From positions 62,728,364 to 62,792,363 of the forward strand of contig CM060980.1 of assembly GCA_030765065.1 (NCBI GenBank): a stretch of 64,000 nucleotides of DNA. Reading direction: 5' to 3'. A program made the position numbers and the translations under genes. Shown piece after piece: positions 31,887 through 45,042 of this stretch (within the stretch, counting starts at the first letter, position 1; each line of letters starts with the position of its first letter). The notes beneath the pieces are model-generated. The model saw only the letters and a list, made by a program, of their open reading frames with translations, was not told the origin of the DNA and did no database searches. Source of the DNA: Deroplatys truncata (taxonomy: Eukaryota > Arthropoda > Insecta > Mantodea > Mantidae).

Positions 31887-32565
31887 TGACTTTCTCTACC
31901 GCGTACCTAGTAGATAAAGTGGAGGTAGAGGTAGAGATAATTCAATGGAGGGGCACACCTCGCCACTCCGACCAACTAGATCTATTATGACTACACCCCC
32001 CCTAGGAGACAGGGATGAAGTGAAGGACCCACAGGAAGTTGCAGGTTCGCAAGCACACAAGTCTACAGAGACGCACGGAAGTTCCTAATATTTCCAGTTT
32101 GAAACGCCTGCCTGCACCAGCAGAGGCAAAGAATCCCTTGAGAGGGTGACGAAGGTACCCTAGAAAGCGCCCTAACTTTTACGAGGAGAAATCCTTTACA
32201 AAGCGCATCTACCATGCCATCTGCTCGACATTAGCCGCACCACGGAACCCGAAGATACTTTCTGAAAGACGAAAGGGAGAGAGATGAAATGACAGGAAAC
32301 GAGAAATCGCGGTAGAATACACATCAACATTCCCTAGGCGAGTTGAGGAGAACCACGAAAAACTCCATGGTCAGAGTAGGCTACCATCGGGAATCGAACC
32401 CGGGACGTCCTGAATACGGGCAAGACGTTGCCGCCCGAACCATTCCGCTCGGTACCTATTAGCTAGAAAAGGTATTGCATTCCACCCAAACATACGATAT
32501 AGATCTTTCACCGGAAATACATATTTTGAGGCCCCCTGTCTTTAAGAAAACACTTTTAGAAAAAG

Positions 32566-32597
<32 letters not shown>

Positions 32598-33396
32598 CTG
32601 TGAGCAGCACAACAAAACGAAAAGTCGGATAAATACAAAACTTGGTATTTAAGTTCAGTATTTTCCAAAGATGCGACACGAAGAATTTGGAGAAAATCCC
32701 CTTCTCAAAAATGGTTCTAACGATTTTGATTAAAATATCTATCATATATTGAAGATATTTATATGACAAATAAAATGTATATCTTTAATTTTATGGAAAT
32801 AGCCACGAAGTCCTCTTCATTCGGAATTAATTTTATATAATCTTGTATGACTGGTATGTTAAGCGACAGACGAAAACGCACTGTACAAAAAATGTGAATT
32901 TCTTTTAAACACACAATTTATTTTAAATAATTGTTTGTGAATCAGTCATTTCCAAGACATCCGTTATTAATAGTTCGATTTGTTCAATACTTTATCTTTT
33001 TAAGTTCTGTCGATTATCAATTTAAAGATATCTACATTTTTGTATGGTACGTTTTCGTCTATCGCTTTACGTTTACAAGATTATGCAAAATTCCTTTCAA
33101 AAAAGAGAAATTCACAGGCTATCTCCAGAAAATTCAATATATATATATTTTATTTGTCAAGTCATCTTTAATATATGGTATTTTAATAAAAGTGGTTAGA
33201 GCAATTTTTTTGAAAAATAAAAATTTCCAAAAATGTTGCATGTAAAGGGTAGTTTGGGATAGGATAGGTTAGGATACGATAGGTTAGGATAGAATTTTCC
33301 TTGAACATCCCCCTATCGTATCGCTTATTTGGGAGGTACTGAGCTTAAATACCAAATTTGGTATTTATCCGACATTTCTTTTTGAATTATTCTGTT

Positions 33397-33428
<32 letters not shown>

Positions 33429-33640
33429 TACGCGTGGACCTTTTTCTAATTTTTTTTTTATTCAGAGACCTCAAACCATGTATTTCCTGTAAAATCTCAG
33501 CATTGAATTTTTCGGCGGAATGCAATTCCTTCTCTACCTACTATGTGCGTGGTAGAGAAAGTAATAAGTTCGTAAGGTAAGCTTTTATGCCCATTAAAAA
33601 TGATACAGGGTAGAGAAAGTCATGTAAATTAACGCATCTT
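31887..33640. repeat. Composite, partly inverted R1 copies
   Basis: R1 sequence in plus orientation begins at 31888, is interrupted by a SINE (31920-32455), resumes at about 32458 and runs to ~33020. It then turns back in minus orientation from ~33030 to 33562 (ending GTGCGTGGTAGAGAAAGT), and a plus-strand R1 3' end follows to ~33640. The middle forms an imperfect foldback of ~530-bp arms. A (GT)n at 32569-32597 faces a (CA)n at 33397-33424. Confidence 0.7.
31920..32455 (-). repeat. tRNA-derived SINE, family A, inside R1
   Basis: Minus strand head GTACCGAGCGGAATGGTTCG, then CCCGGGTTCGATTCCCGA (perfect B box) and TTTTTCGTGGTTCTCCTCAA. The R1 sequence on each side belongs to one copy. Confidence 0.75.
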
Positions 33641-34099
33641 ATTTTCTTTCTCAGGACATGGCTTGTAGAAAAGAATAACCTTGAATTTTTGTAAATAAAT
33701 ACATGATGTTTGTATTTTATTTAAGTGGTAGCATTTTGCACGTTAGTATTTATGGGTTTACAAAGAATTACAACTTATTAAATTATCTTTTGTAATAACG
33801 CTATTCGCGTATTAATATTTATATATCCTTTTTGTGGCGATCTTATAATGCTATTTTAAGTTAATTTTACATATAATATTTACTATCGTCCTTTGCATCT
33901 AAGTATTTAAAATTAATGGATGCCAAAATCCAATGAGGATGTCATATACTTGCTTCGATTCTCAAAGAAAATATCTTGTCTCCTCCACGCGTCTACTTGC
34001 ACGAAGCTTTCATAATATATATTTTTTGTTATTTTCGCAATTGTCAACCCTATTTTACATATAGATGTATAATAGGGTTATGTTTATAAAAATGAAAAC
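33641..34099. other. No recognisable gene
   Basis: AT-rich. Confidence 0.4.
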
Positions 34100-35480
34100 T
34101 AAATACCGAACAACAATAACTATACATTACAATTTGGCACGTATGTGTCGGATAAAACATAAGAGACTGTTACAATAACATTTCTTTTTAAATAAATGAT
34201 ACAGAGTTGTACAAAATTGATTATTACAGTACGATAAATGATTAATAAAGAAATATCTTTTAATTTCCAAAATCGGACAGTCAAATATATGTTTCATTGT
34301 CTGTTCATTGCCACAAAGACATTGGTAGGTATGCAACATTGACGTGGAACCTTTGGAAGTAATCTTGAAATTTGTCATGGCCTATCATGAACTGTGTACA
34401 TACAAAATTTGTATGGAAGTTTTTGCATTTAAAGCGAGTATTTAAGTTCGGAAAAAATAAAGTCTTAGTGATATGTTCTTTGGTGCTATTTATCGAATAC
34501 CTGTTCCAAGTGTCTATTAATTGCTTCTAATATTCTATTTTCACGTGTGGTGCTGGACATTTTGAGTGACTGAATTCTTTGTGACTGTTCGCAGCTGCCG
34601 TTGCTAATTCATCTGCTCTTTCATTGCCTACTAATCTTTCATGTCCCTTGAACCCATTACAAGGATATAAGTTTATTATAATTTGCTAAGAGTTTTCTGA
34701 TGTTTATGGTTATGTGATGTAGATGGAATTTATCTATATAGCGTTAATAGCAGACAGAGAATCGGTATTTACACGTGCAATATAGTCATTATTGATGACC
34801 CAGTTAACAGCCTGTTGAATGGCAAATAATTCATCTTGGAATATGAAGCATAACAGAGCCAACTTATATGCATCTGAATGCATTTCATTGTTGCTGGAGT
34901 ATACAACAAAAGAGCATTCTACCAAATCATCTACTTCTCTTGAAGTTCGGGAACCATCGGTATAGACGATGGAAACTTGTTAAATTTTGGAAAATAATGA
35001 GGGTGACTTATCTCTAGGAAGTTTACATTATTTTCTATTTGAAGATCTAGACATTGATTCAATACTTTAATTCCTTTCTTGACACAGGTGAACTCGGCTC
35101 GGGCTATAGCAGTCAAAGTAGGTATTCCGGCTATGATTAGGGCTGCATCATTTGAAATTGTGCGGTATCCTCGTATAATCAATAAGATTAGTCCCTTTTG
35201 AATCCACTATAGTTTTTGTTGAGTCCATTTTTTTAAAACTAGGATATGTCCGAATGCAGACATGTAATATAGTTCAAAGGCTCCCTGATAAATAATGCGT
35301 ATCGTCTCCGAATTAATACCCCAGGTAGGCCTAGTTACAGAGGTTAGAGCAGTCTGGAGCTAGCTAGCTTTTTTCCCTAACGTTTCGAGATATACTTAAA
35401 GGTCATTTTCTCATTTAAAATAACGCCAAGATTCTTAAGACGATTAGTCTTAAGTATTATTGTTTGGCCATTCATAAAAA
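34100..35480 (-). pseudogene. Non-LTR retrotransposon 3' half (RT end, RNase H, zinc knuckle)
   Basis: Minus strand, in order: RGYRTISNDAALIIAGIPTL (35182-34931), the conserved end of the R1/Jockey-group reverse transcriptase; VYSSNNEMHSDAYKLALLC..FQDELFAIQQAVNWVI and ARVNTDSLSAINAI (34925-34734), the RNase H domain with its catalytic Glu and Asp; and CLCGNEQTMKHIFDCPILEI (about 34320-34260), the terminal CCHC knuckle. Stops and frameshifts separate them. It is a dead copy, 5'-truncated. Confidence 0.8.
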
Positions 35481-35715
35481 TAGTTGGTACACCGCTATTC
35501 AAGTATAGTTTGAATTACAGTATTTGTCAAGGAGTTTGCATTATTTCCCTCTATCAGAATCAAAGCATCATTTGTCAAGATAAGCATTCTACAGTTTTGT
35601 GGCAGATGTTGTTTCAGAAGACGTTGTACAGTATGTTCCACAGTCCAGGACTGCAGGCTGAGCTCTGTGGACATCCTTTGGTTACAAGCTTTTTACTGTT
35701 GCTGGTCCAATTATA

Positions 35716-36989
35716 CGAGCCGTATTCCAAAACTAAGGTCTACCGACTCCTGAGGAACCTACCGCAGTTTTGGTGTGATACGGTAGGCGTTTGCCAGTCG
35801 ATGAGAGCAGATCGCAATGGCCGCGACAATCGTAGATCCCGCCAGTTGTGAAATGCGCGGTGTGATTAGATTTTTGTTGGCAAAAGGATCGTCAGCTGCG
35901 GACATCCATCGTGAGTTATGCCTCGTGTATGGACCGGACATAATGAGTGATAAACAGTTTCGACACTGGAGTCGAGAATTTTGAAATGGCCACACAAATG
36001 TGCACATGAATTGCGGAGTGGTAGTCCCAGTATTCGGACCAACGACATCGTTGAACAAGTGAATAAAAACTTCGAAGTGATCGGGGTTTGAAGATTAGTG
36101 GTCTGGCTGATGAATTCCCAAATGTTGCTCGAACCTCATCTTACAGGATTGTCACTGAACAGCTTGGATATCGGAAACTTTGTGCGAGGTGGGTGCCAAA
36201 ACTGCTCACCGGTCAGCACAAAAGTAACGAATTCGTAGTGCTCGGTAGTTTTTGGAGCGCTATAAACAAGATGGAGATGGTTTGTTTTCCAACCCATTGT
36301 TATGGACGACGAGATATGGATAGCGTACACCAACGCAGAATCAAAACAACAGACAATACAGTGACGCCGTTCCGGTTCACCCAAACCAAAAAAGTGTAAG
36401 CAATCGCCGTATATGAATCACAGAAGGATGTCTACCGTGTTTTGGAACGAAAAGGGCGACCTTTTGATTTATTTCATGGACCTTGGGTCAACAATTACAG
36501 CTGACGTGTACTGTGCAACGCTTACCCAACTGAGACGGGCTATCCAAAATCGACGCTGCGGGAAACTGTCGTCTGGCATATCCTGCTGCACGACAATGTA
36601 CATCCGGACACACTGTCAAAACCAAAGAGAAGATTCAAGAGTTTTGTTGGGAACTCTTTGACTACCCACCGTACAGTCCCGACCTGGCACCAAGCGACTT
36701 TTTCCTCTTTTTGCATTTGAAACGTGGGTGGACAACGATTTCAAACCGACGATGAACTCTACACGAGCGTTACCAACTGGTTCAAGTCCCAGGTGGCAGA
36801 CTTCTATGCCGAGGGGTTAAAGAAGCTGGTGCAGCGTTACAGCAAGTGTATAGATGTGAGCGGCGGTTATGTGGATAAGTAAAGTATATATATATATATA
36901 TAGGTACATATTACTGTCAATAAAAACCTTGTCTCATGAGCGATGTTGTTATTATGACCAAACGGACCTTAGTTTTGGAATACGCCTCT
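35716..36989 (+). mobile_element. Mariner element with both terminal repeats
   Basis: The ends share CGTATTCCAAAACTAAGGTC in inverted orientation, four bases in from each tip. TA flanks both sides (35714-35715 and 36990-36991). The 1274-bp length is that of a complete mariner. It holds one broken transposase gene. Confidence 0.9.
35817..36882 (+). pseudogene. Broken mariner transposase
   Basis: Pieces from ATG 35817: MRGVIRFLLAKGSSAADIHR and MSDKQFRHWSREF (first helix-turn-helix), then LADEFPNVARTSSYRIVTEQ and LGYRKLCARWVPKLLTGQHK (second), then VFWNEKGDLLIYFMDLGSTI and LRRAIQNRRCGKL, then HPPYS..DLAPSDFF-type sequence near 36665 with the third Asp, and SQVADFYAEGLKKLVQRYSK at the end. Frameshifts occur at least four times and the first Asp region (about 36300) is scrambled. 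The C-terminus is normal, stop 36880-36882. Confidence 0.85.
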
Positions 36990-36991
36990 TA

Positions 36992-38815
36992 ATGTAATAA
37001 TATTACTTATAATATTAAAAGAGTACATTTTTCTTGCTGTACTCGGACAACAATACATACACTAAGTGATATGATTGATTAAAAGTGGTTTTAGCCTAAA
37101 TATTTTATATATGGAATTTGCTGTTGGTTAATGATGGCTGCTATGATAATTTCGATGATTGTTCTATTTAAATGACTTTTAATTGTACAATATTTACATA
37201 GCTAAATGATCATGATATTGCGGTTATAAACTGTTGTGAAACATTCTTGTCTAAGTACGCATGCACTTAATATTTAACGTTCTATGATACACAAAAAATA
37301 AATCACAATGAACCTATAGCAAATAAATAATAAATTTCGTGCTCTTGAATACTCGTATACCAATTACATACTTTTTAAAGACCATTATAACTACTCATTC
37401 ACCCATTATTTATAACATTTGAAATTATTTTTAACAACATTTCTATGCTCTTGCTATATACAACATGAAATTATTGTTTCAAGGGATGGGAGATGTGGTA
37501 AGGTCTAAGGAAAGAGGAAGATGCTGAAACTATAGCAGGTCTTGTACCTAAGCTATGAACAAACACAGTGTGATGTTGGGGATGGTTTTTGTAAGAGAAG
37601 ATGACATATGTATTATTAACGTAGTTAATGATACCTATAGTTTCAATTGTATATGTACGAATGTTTACATTATTGCATTTTTCATCACATTTATTTTTGA
37701 TATTATTAGAATAATACATAAAACGGGTCTGTGATTTTGTAATTATTAAAAGGAATATTTTTATGCTAATTATAGCCTAATTATGACTTCTATTGCATTC
37801 TGTACGCCTTAAGATACAAGTTGCATTCAATAAGTATTGCGAACAAAACAATAAATTTCTATACTATTATTCGGTCTTTTCATATTATTAATTACTCTAA
37901 GTAGGACAAAACGTACCAACTATATATTCATACGTGTTTTAAAACTCAAGTGCGTAACACTACAGCAGAAATAATTGACAGAAGTGGTATTCGGTACTGT
38001 TAATATATTTAACACGCTGGAAGCACATATTCTAACAAATGTGGGTATCAGAAATATTTTTCTTTTCTGTAAAATTGGGTATTTATGATTTGGTACTTTT
38101 TGGAAGCAAGGTCCATGCACGTAAACAATAGATAGGCGGAAGTTGACCTCTTTAGCTGTGCATTAAAATCAATCTGGTCATCTTCTTACAGTAACCAGCT
38201 TAATATCGTTTGACCAGTCTGATATTAGTTGCCTATTATAGCCTCACCTGATAGAGTCGCCCTTTGAATGCCTGACTTCTAAAAGTTATCTCTAGGAAGA
38301 TAGGTAGCATAAACAATTGGCGATAAGAAAGATATCTATTTTTTTTACTTTATTAGATTGTTTTATTTGCTAACCTTATTACTGAAGTACGCTATGCTGT
38401 TACAATATTTACTGCTGAGCCTCGGGTTTTAATCAAGCAATACGGAAATGCGATTGTAGCAGTTATAATATCGCCTCCTTCCGTTTATAGTGCTATTTAT
38501 TTGATAAGTTTTAACAAAGATATGATGAAGTCATCTGTGAGCAATTCATTGGGTACCGATTTAACTTTTGGCATTTTATGAACAAGAATTGTGGATGTTA
38601 GTAGTCTACATCTTCTTAAAGGGTATACGGATTGCTTTTTGTTTTGTGCCGAACCCACTTCTGCATTTGCGTTACGCTTTGATGATGAAATCCTCTTCCT
38701 TCCCTCTCCCTCTCTCTCACTCATGTTCTTATGGATTTCAAGAATTAATAATGGCATTTTTTTCTGGATTATTCTTATATTCTTATCTTCCTGAAGGGAA
38801 GGAACTCAGCACTGA
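36992..38815. other. No recognisable gene
   Basis: AT-rich with chance frames up to ~90 codons on both strands. None shows a motif. Confidence 0.4.
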
Positions 38816-38816
38816 T

Positions 38817-39080
38817 GTCCTCCGTGGTGTAGTGGTTACCATGGCAACCTAGTTCCCGAGGTCGTGGGTTCAAACCCGAGGAGGACGGTGGGTTTTTTTC
38901 GGGCGTAAAAATCCTTAGCAGGCTTCCTTCGGAACGGAAGTAAAGCCAGTGGCAATTAAAAAGAACCTCAAGACTGATAAAAAGGCCTCTGAGCAAAATT
39001 ACCAGTCTTTCACGCCCAATTTAGAATGGGACGCTAAGCACCACAGCAGTTAAAGAGCGTCCATAAAATAAAACTCAATG
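38817..39080 (+). repeat. tRNA-derived SINE, family B
   Basis: TCCTCCGTGGTGTAGTGGTT head, GGGTTCAAACCCGAGG B box, CGCCCAATTTAGAATGGGAC end. It has a small internal deletion compared with the 28.3-kb copy. Confidence 0.85.
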
Positions 39081-39139
39081 TAATTTTAATTTCGGTACTG
39101 ATTCTTAGGGGATGTTGTACCTACGCTCTACGCTCCACG

Positions 39140-39437
39140 AGGTGGTCGTTCTTCGTGGTATAGTGGTTACCATACTAGCTTCCAGTTCCCAAGGTCGCGG
39201 GGTCAGACCCGGCGGAGGGCGATGGATGTTTTCGGGCGTAAAAATGCTTAGCATGGCTTCTTTCAGAAGGGAAGTAAAGCCAGTGGTCCCGTGTCGTAGA
39301 TTTACGGCACGTAAAAAAACCTTAAACTTGATAAAGAGACCTCTCAGCAAAATTATCGATCTTTCACGCCCAATATAGAATGAGACCCTAAGGACCACAG
39401 CAGTTAAAGAGCGTCCATAAATAAAACTCAGTTTAAT
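39140..39437 (+). repeat. tRNA-derived SINE, family B, second copy in tandem
   Basis: GTTCTTCGTGGTATAGTGGT head; the B box is changed to GGGGTCAGACCCGGCGG. The full body follows, ending ATAAAACTCAGTTTAATTTA. It lies ~60 bp from the preceding copy in the same orientation. Confidence 0.85.
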
Positions 39438-39439
39438 TT

Positions 39440-39945
39440 AATTTCCCACGAGATGGCGTTCCCAGGAGGAAGGATGAGGCGAGAGGAGACACCGGGTGAC
39501 CGGATCCAAAGCAACGGTGCAGCAATGACAGGGTCCCTAAGTTTCCAGTAGTAGACACCCGGCAGATAAACAGGCAGACCGGGGACCCCGCCCCACACAG
39601 AGGGGGTTCGGATAGCCCGGCAGTTTGGCGAAAGCTAAGGGATGGAGAGAGGTACAGAGAACTCATTTTCCTGCCGCGTTGCACCGAAACACCATCACCG
39701 ACATTTCCGGCCCTGAGAGAGACCAACGGGATGAAGGATGAATGAAATATGATTAGAACGAAATGGAGGAACAGGAAATTCGAGGGCTGATAGAAACCAC
39801 TCTGGTAGTCACCTGGCGATCCGGGAAAACCCCCGAAAAAACCCATTGGTCAGAGTGGGAGGTCACCGGAGATCGAACTCGGGACCTTCCGAATGCGGGC
39901 CACAGACCTTTCCGCCTGATCCATCCTGATCGGCGGATTATCCTT
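39440..39945 (-). repeat. tRNA-derived SINE, family A, inverted
   Basis: Minus strand: GATCAGGATGGATCAGGCGG head, GAGTTCGATCTCCGG B box, TTTTTTCGGGGGTTTTCCCG and an R-rich body. The 137-codon minus-strand frame belongs to the repeat. Confidence 0.75.
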
Positions 39946-39949
39946 ATAC

Positions 39950-41025
39950 CATTTATGCTTTCGTCACTACATTGTCTTATGGTAAACAGATAACAAAGGA
40001 ACATCTACAATAATTATAATACACTCTTATCAAACTATTTATGTACATAATAACCAGACAGAAAAAATATGAAGACAAATTTGCCAAATTATGAAAATAT
40101 GAGTAAAATCCCAAAATATAGTGAAATATGTATTTTAAAGCCGAAACTTATACTTTAAGGATTTGGAGGAGGTTCACTTCACTAGTGTAAGAAAACAAGC
40201 CTCGTAGAGTTTTGTCCATATTTAATAGTTGAAATTAAAATATATTAAATTATTTGTAGTTTATACATTTTAATAACTGTAAAATCCGTAAACTTAAAAA
40301 AATAAAAAGAGATTACTGGTTGTTTTATCTTTGCTTAACACTAATTACAATATGCTACTAAAACATCGGTTCGCGGATGTACTCTTCAAGAATAGAGAGC
40401 GTTTAATTTCGCGCGTGACGTCACATAGAGTAAATCTTATATTTTCTCAACTATACCTGACTTGTTGGAAAGTGTGGCTTGGTTTTCTAAATGTGTTTCA
40501 CAGAAAACTGCCCGAATAGAATACAGAAATTATTTCAAAAGTGAAAACCTTACAACATATGAAGAAATGTGAAAACTTTCATAAAATATGAAGATTTTAC
40601 CACAATATTATGAAATATAAATTTTTTCACATGTATTGAATTCTACACATTACCAAACGTAAAACTAATTGTTCCCATAATGATAGCAAGCATGGTGAGA
40701 ATTTCAAATTTAATATTTTGGCTTTCTCTAATAATAAAGGAATGGGTTAGATCTCTTAAATATACATCACACTGAATATTTGCTAAATAAAAAAACTTAT
40801 TATCAAAATCATCTTTGTTCTGCATTCTGTAGGTCATACGTAACAATAAAGAGCGAAGTTGAACAAGTGCTCATAACTATTAAGGTATGCATTTTAGAGC
40901 CCATGTTTACTGGGCATTTGTTTCTTGTTTTGGTCCATACTACCACCTCTCAAAATATAGAATACTTTTTTAACATTCTGTATATTATGTAACTTCTTTC
41001 TTTGCAATGGGTTCGCTCGTTTTTA
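39950..41025. other. No recognisable gene
   Basis: AT-rich; short chance frames only. Confidence 0.4.
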
Positions 41026-41026
41026 C

Positions 41027-42815
41027 TTTCTCTACCACGCACGTAGTAGGTAAAGAAAGTAATTGCATTCCACCCAAAAATTCGATACCGGGATTTCCCC
41101 GGAAATACATGAATCCAAAAAAGGCATTTTTAGAAAAGGCTGGAAAAGGTTTGTTGTTGCTACGTATGGAAAGTCAGTTTGAAGATGTATTATATTTCGA
41201 CTATTGGGGAGCCTAACTTGAAGTAGTTGCAACCATACGTATGGTAAAACGTTTCCAGTAGCCTTCGTCCCAAGTTTAAAAATATTAAATTTTGTAATTT
41301 GACTGTTTCTTTAAGTATTATATATTTTATGTTTGCCTCGGCTGCGTCAGTATTTTTGTTAGAGACATGGATGTCTTAGCAGGGAGTGGTGCGACTGAAG
41401 AATGTAGGCTTACACAGATTTTAAGTTTTTCTTCACTCCATTTATTAATGCTTGACACGATTTAAATAACACTTCACTGATATAGAGAGCTGTGAGATTC
41501 TTTTCTTAATTACTTGCACTTTTTAACACGTAAACGATTTTTGTCTCACACTGAATACGTATTAAACTTCTCGAGGACGCCTTTCGGTCTGGTTAGTAAC
41601 GCTGTCTGCTAGCAACTGAACTCTAAATTTGTAAATTTTGCTTCATTTTAGTTTCTGATTGGCTAATCCTAGTCCAAATGGAATACCTTCATTTAACTAA
41701 AGCTTTTTCTGGTTGTTGATTGACTATTTTATAAACTGTCACTAAAATTACATTATTGCTTCCAAGAATTACAAGTAGGATTAAACTTTCAAATTCATTA
41801 TTGCCTCAAGGTTACCTCATTGTTAGCAACTTTTGACCTATTTCTCACAGCTCCTACATTATTAAACTACGTAATACATTCACATAACATTATTCCACAT
41901 GTATATAATAATATAAACATATACAAGACTGTAATATACACTTGTTATATATTGTTACATACACATATTGCTTTAAGGCGGGCTGCTAATATATTTTATA
42001 TTACATAATTTGACTGAAATCATTTAAGTGTTAAAAAATACTATCTCAAGGCCCGTGTGTGTGACTGTGAACAGCATAACTCAAAAACCAAATATCGGAT
42101 AAATATAAGACTTGGTATTTAGGTTCAATACCTTCCAAAGATGCAACATGAAGATTTGAAAGAAAATCCCCTGTCCGAAACAACCCTTTACATGGGACAT
42201 TTTTGGAAATCTTGTTTTTCCTAAAAATGGTCTAACGATTTTGACTAATATCCATGTATTGAAGATATTTACAGGACAAATAAAATGTCTATTTTTAATT
42301 TTCTGGGAATAATATGTGAAGTCCTCTTTTTTCGGAAGGAATTTTGTTAAACGTTAAGCGTTAGACGAAAACGTGGTACACATAAAATGTAGAGCTCCTT
42401 AAAGAACACAATTTATTTCAAATATTTTTTGTGGCATCAGCCATTTCAAAGATATTCGTTATTAATGGTTCGATTTGCTGAATATTTTGTTATTTTTTTA
42501 GGTGCCATCGATTTTCAGTTGTTTTTGGCGATTCCATGAAAATACTATGGGATTTTAAGGCAGAATGTAGCGTCCAATTCTTAAACATTTAACTATCGCT
42601 GTTCTCTTTGAATCTATAAGTGAATGTGTAATGTAAGCTATTCCTACAAACGTTTATCTGCATTAAATGACGCAGATAGAAAAATAAACTTTCCTAAGTA
42701 TAGGAAAGGTAGAATCAGATGACTGAAGTATAAGTATAAGTATAATTTATATACCAATTAATAAACAATAGAGGGTAGAAAAGGCTATGCGAATGTAATA
42801 CATACGATTTCTTAC
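41027..42815 (+). repeat. R1 copy split by an LTR-element insertion
   Basis: The R1 5' end (ACTTTCTCTACCACGCACGT with its hairpin) runs from 41027 to ~41140. R1 resumes at 42053 with CGTGTGTGTGACTGTGAACA and continues to the GGGTAGAAAAGGCTATGCGA end at ~42815. The interruption is the LTR fragment at 41141-42048. Confidence 0.8.
41141..42048 (-). mobile_element. LTR plus leader fragment, minus strand
   Basis: The minus-strand LTR runs from 42048 (TGAGATAGTATTTTTTAACA) to 41357 (ending CTAACA). Next comes a primer-binding-like TGACGCAGCCGAGGC and ~215 bp of leader. AGGC lies on both sides of the fragment (41137-41140 and 42049-42052), possibly a 4-bp duplication. The 3' LTR and all coding sequence are missing. 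It is the inverted partner of 45043-46010. Confidence 0.65.
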
Positions 42816-43255
42816 TTAAAAGTCATGATCATGGTAGTAAGCAATGAATGTGAAAGGTTTTTCATTTTACAGTTAAACGTGCACGCAACTTTCTGAATGA
42901 TGTTTCATCGACATATTAAAATTTTGAGAGGAGAGTTTTCCTTGCCTTTTCATTAATCGCGTGTGGCAATTTTACAACTAGAGTGTCCCAGTAGACAGCA
43001 ACTGGGACACTGTACTGACAAGATTGATTGGTTTAACCGCTGAAAGATTGAGGACCGAAGTGAGGGCACTGTAGCACTTTAGGTGCCTGTTATCATCCCT
43101 ATTTCAAGGTATTATGTGCGTAAGATTTGTTGGCATTTGCTTTGCCAGGACAAGTGAACAGAGAGGGAGGTGTGTTCCTAGCTCCACATGCATAGGTATT
43201 ATGAAGTTCACGATCTAGACAGAGAAGACTCTGCTACGTATAATGTGTGTCTCTC
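42816..43255. other. No recognisable gene
   Basis: Nothing recognised; GTGTCCCAGT..ACTGGGACAC near 42985-43012 is a short imperfect palindrome. Confidence 0.4.
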
Positions 43256-43261
43256 TTTGAC

Positions 43262-43490
43262 CTTGCATTTTTGTGGTTTCCCCGGGTCGGTAGGAATTTT
43301 TGGGATGGATCTCATTCTACCACGAATTTCCTGTCCATTATTTCCTTTCGTCTGCTTCACCTCATCTGTTTCAGGATTGTACCACCAGGCGACGGCGGTT
43401 AGTGTATTGTGGCAGGACTGTGGAATTTGCGCTATGGAAAGATTTCTCCCTGGGATTTGGCGGAATTAAAGGTAAAGATATTGACAAAAC
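43262..43490 (+). repeat. SINE family A, partial
   Basis: TGTGGTTTCCCCGGGTCGGT, GGATGGATCTCATTCTACCA and TTTCAGGATTGTACCACCAG correspond to the SINE A body without its head. Confidence 0.65.
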
Positions 43491-45042
43491 CGGGGCAGAG
43501 CATTGCACACAGGTAATCCGGCCTCTTGTGCTTCTATCGTGACCCCTGGTGGAAGGGGTGATGACCAGTTGGACCAGTTCAATATAGGGTTGAAACAGTG
43601 GTTCAATTTACGAGCCACACCATTTTGGAAGCTTTAGCATCTATGTGACAAGGAGAGACGCTGCATGAAAAAATGTATGCATGAATATTGTTGCTAAATA
43701 AACACTTCATAACATGTAATATATATAGATCATCTCAAACTTACCTGATTGGTCGTATAAACTTAGGTAGATGAGCCAAATATTACTTCTGAAGCACCAA
43801 AAGCACACAACACTTCTGAAACACAACTGAAACCACAGCTCAGAATGCAAAGTCAATAACTCCAAGCATTCATAGCTGTACACGCCACGTTTCTGCTAGG
43901 ATTATGGTGACATCTGTCGAACAGTTTGGAAAATATCGGAGCGGTTCAATTTAAGAGGCAGTTCAAATTAGGGACCTTTCCCCTACATACATTTTTAACT
44001 TGATTAAAATGTATAAACTGGTAAATTCAATCCCAGAGTCCCTTAAATTCGTTTCGAGATAGTTGTTAAAGAAAGAATGAAAAAAAAAAAAAAAAAAAAA
44101 CCTAGTCCTAGGGGTGCAATGGGTGAGCGAATATAATTAAGAGATAGCTGCACTATTTAATATTCCAGTGTGTAAGATTACAATTTCTAGAGTCGATTAT
44201 AAGAAAGTTGTCAAATTGTTTGTTTAGTGCACCCGCTTCGGCTAAAAGTTAGAGTGCATTTGTTACAATGTAGGGAACAAGCGCTCCTCTCTTGGGAAAA
44301 CCGATGCTATGTTGTTCGGCAGCTTCGCGCATTACTATGGAACTCCCGATAAGAACAGCCATATTCACAAACAGCGATTTAAAAGAGTCAGCAGCAGGCT
44401 TATTTATTGGAAACAAGGAGAAAACGGCTCTTGAGAGCCCTTCCCCTCAAAGCCCGAGTTACTTCTCTCCATAGACCATTAACTTCTCCTTTTGCTCAGT
44501 AGTGGGTCTCACAACGCCATCCTCGGGGTACCAGTTTCATGATGAGTAGTAGAATGGGATTTTTGTTTATAACATTCCAAAGTTTTCGGTAATTGAATGC
44601 AACAGCGTGCTTTATATAAACAAAGCATGTAAAGATTTGGGGGACGACACGAAAGAAGTAACATTTACATAGAAACATTAGCATTAACGTGAGGACATAA
44701 ACACAGATTCGACTTACCATTCACAATGCCAACAAAACGTTAGCGTCAAAATAAGATAACTGAAGTGTGAAAGCGATTAAACCTCAAAGTCAAAAGAGTG
44801 GAGGTCATCACTTCTATGATTAACGACGATGCAGCAGTGCATTTGATGTTGCTACTCGTACAAACTGCAATAACTGCGTTTGTGTTTATACCTTCCATAC
44901 ATCAACGAAAATACAATAGTTAATAACCTATAAATTTCACACAACGTTGAAAGACACCATAGTAAAAATAATTAAAACCTATTCAATACATTTGCAATCT
45001 GTTTCCAAATATTTTGATTTAACAATTATCTTTGTAAAAGTT
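43491..45042. other. No recognisable gene
   Basis: AT-rich; poly-A run at about 44080-44101. A 60-codon frame at 44292-44474 has no recognisable motif. Confidence 0.4.
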
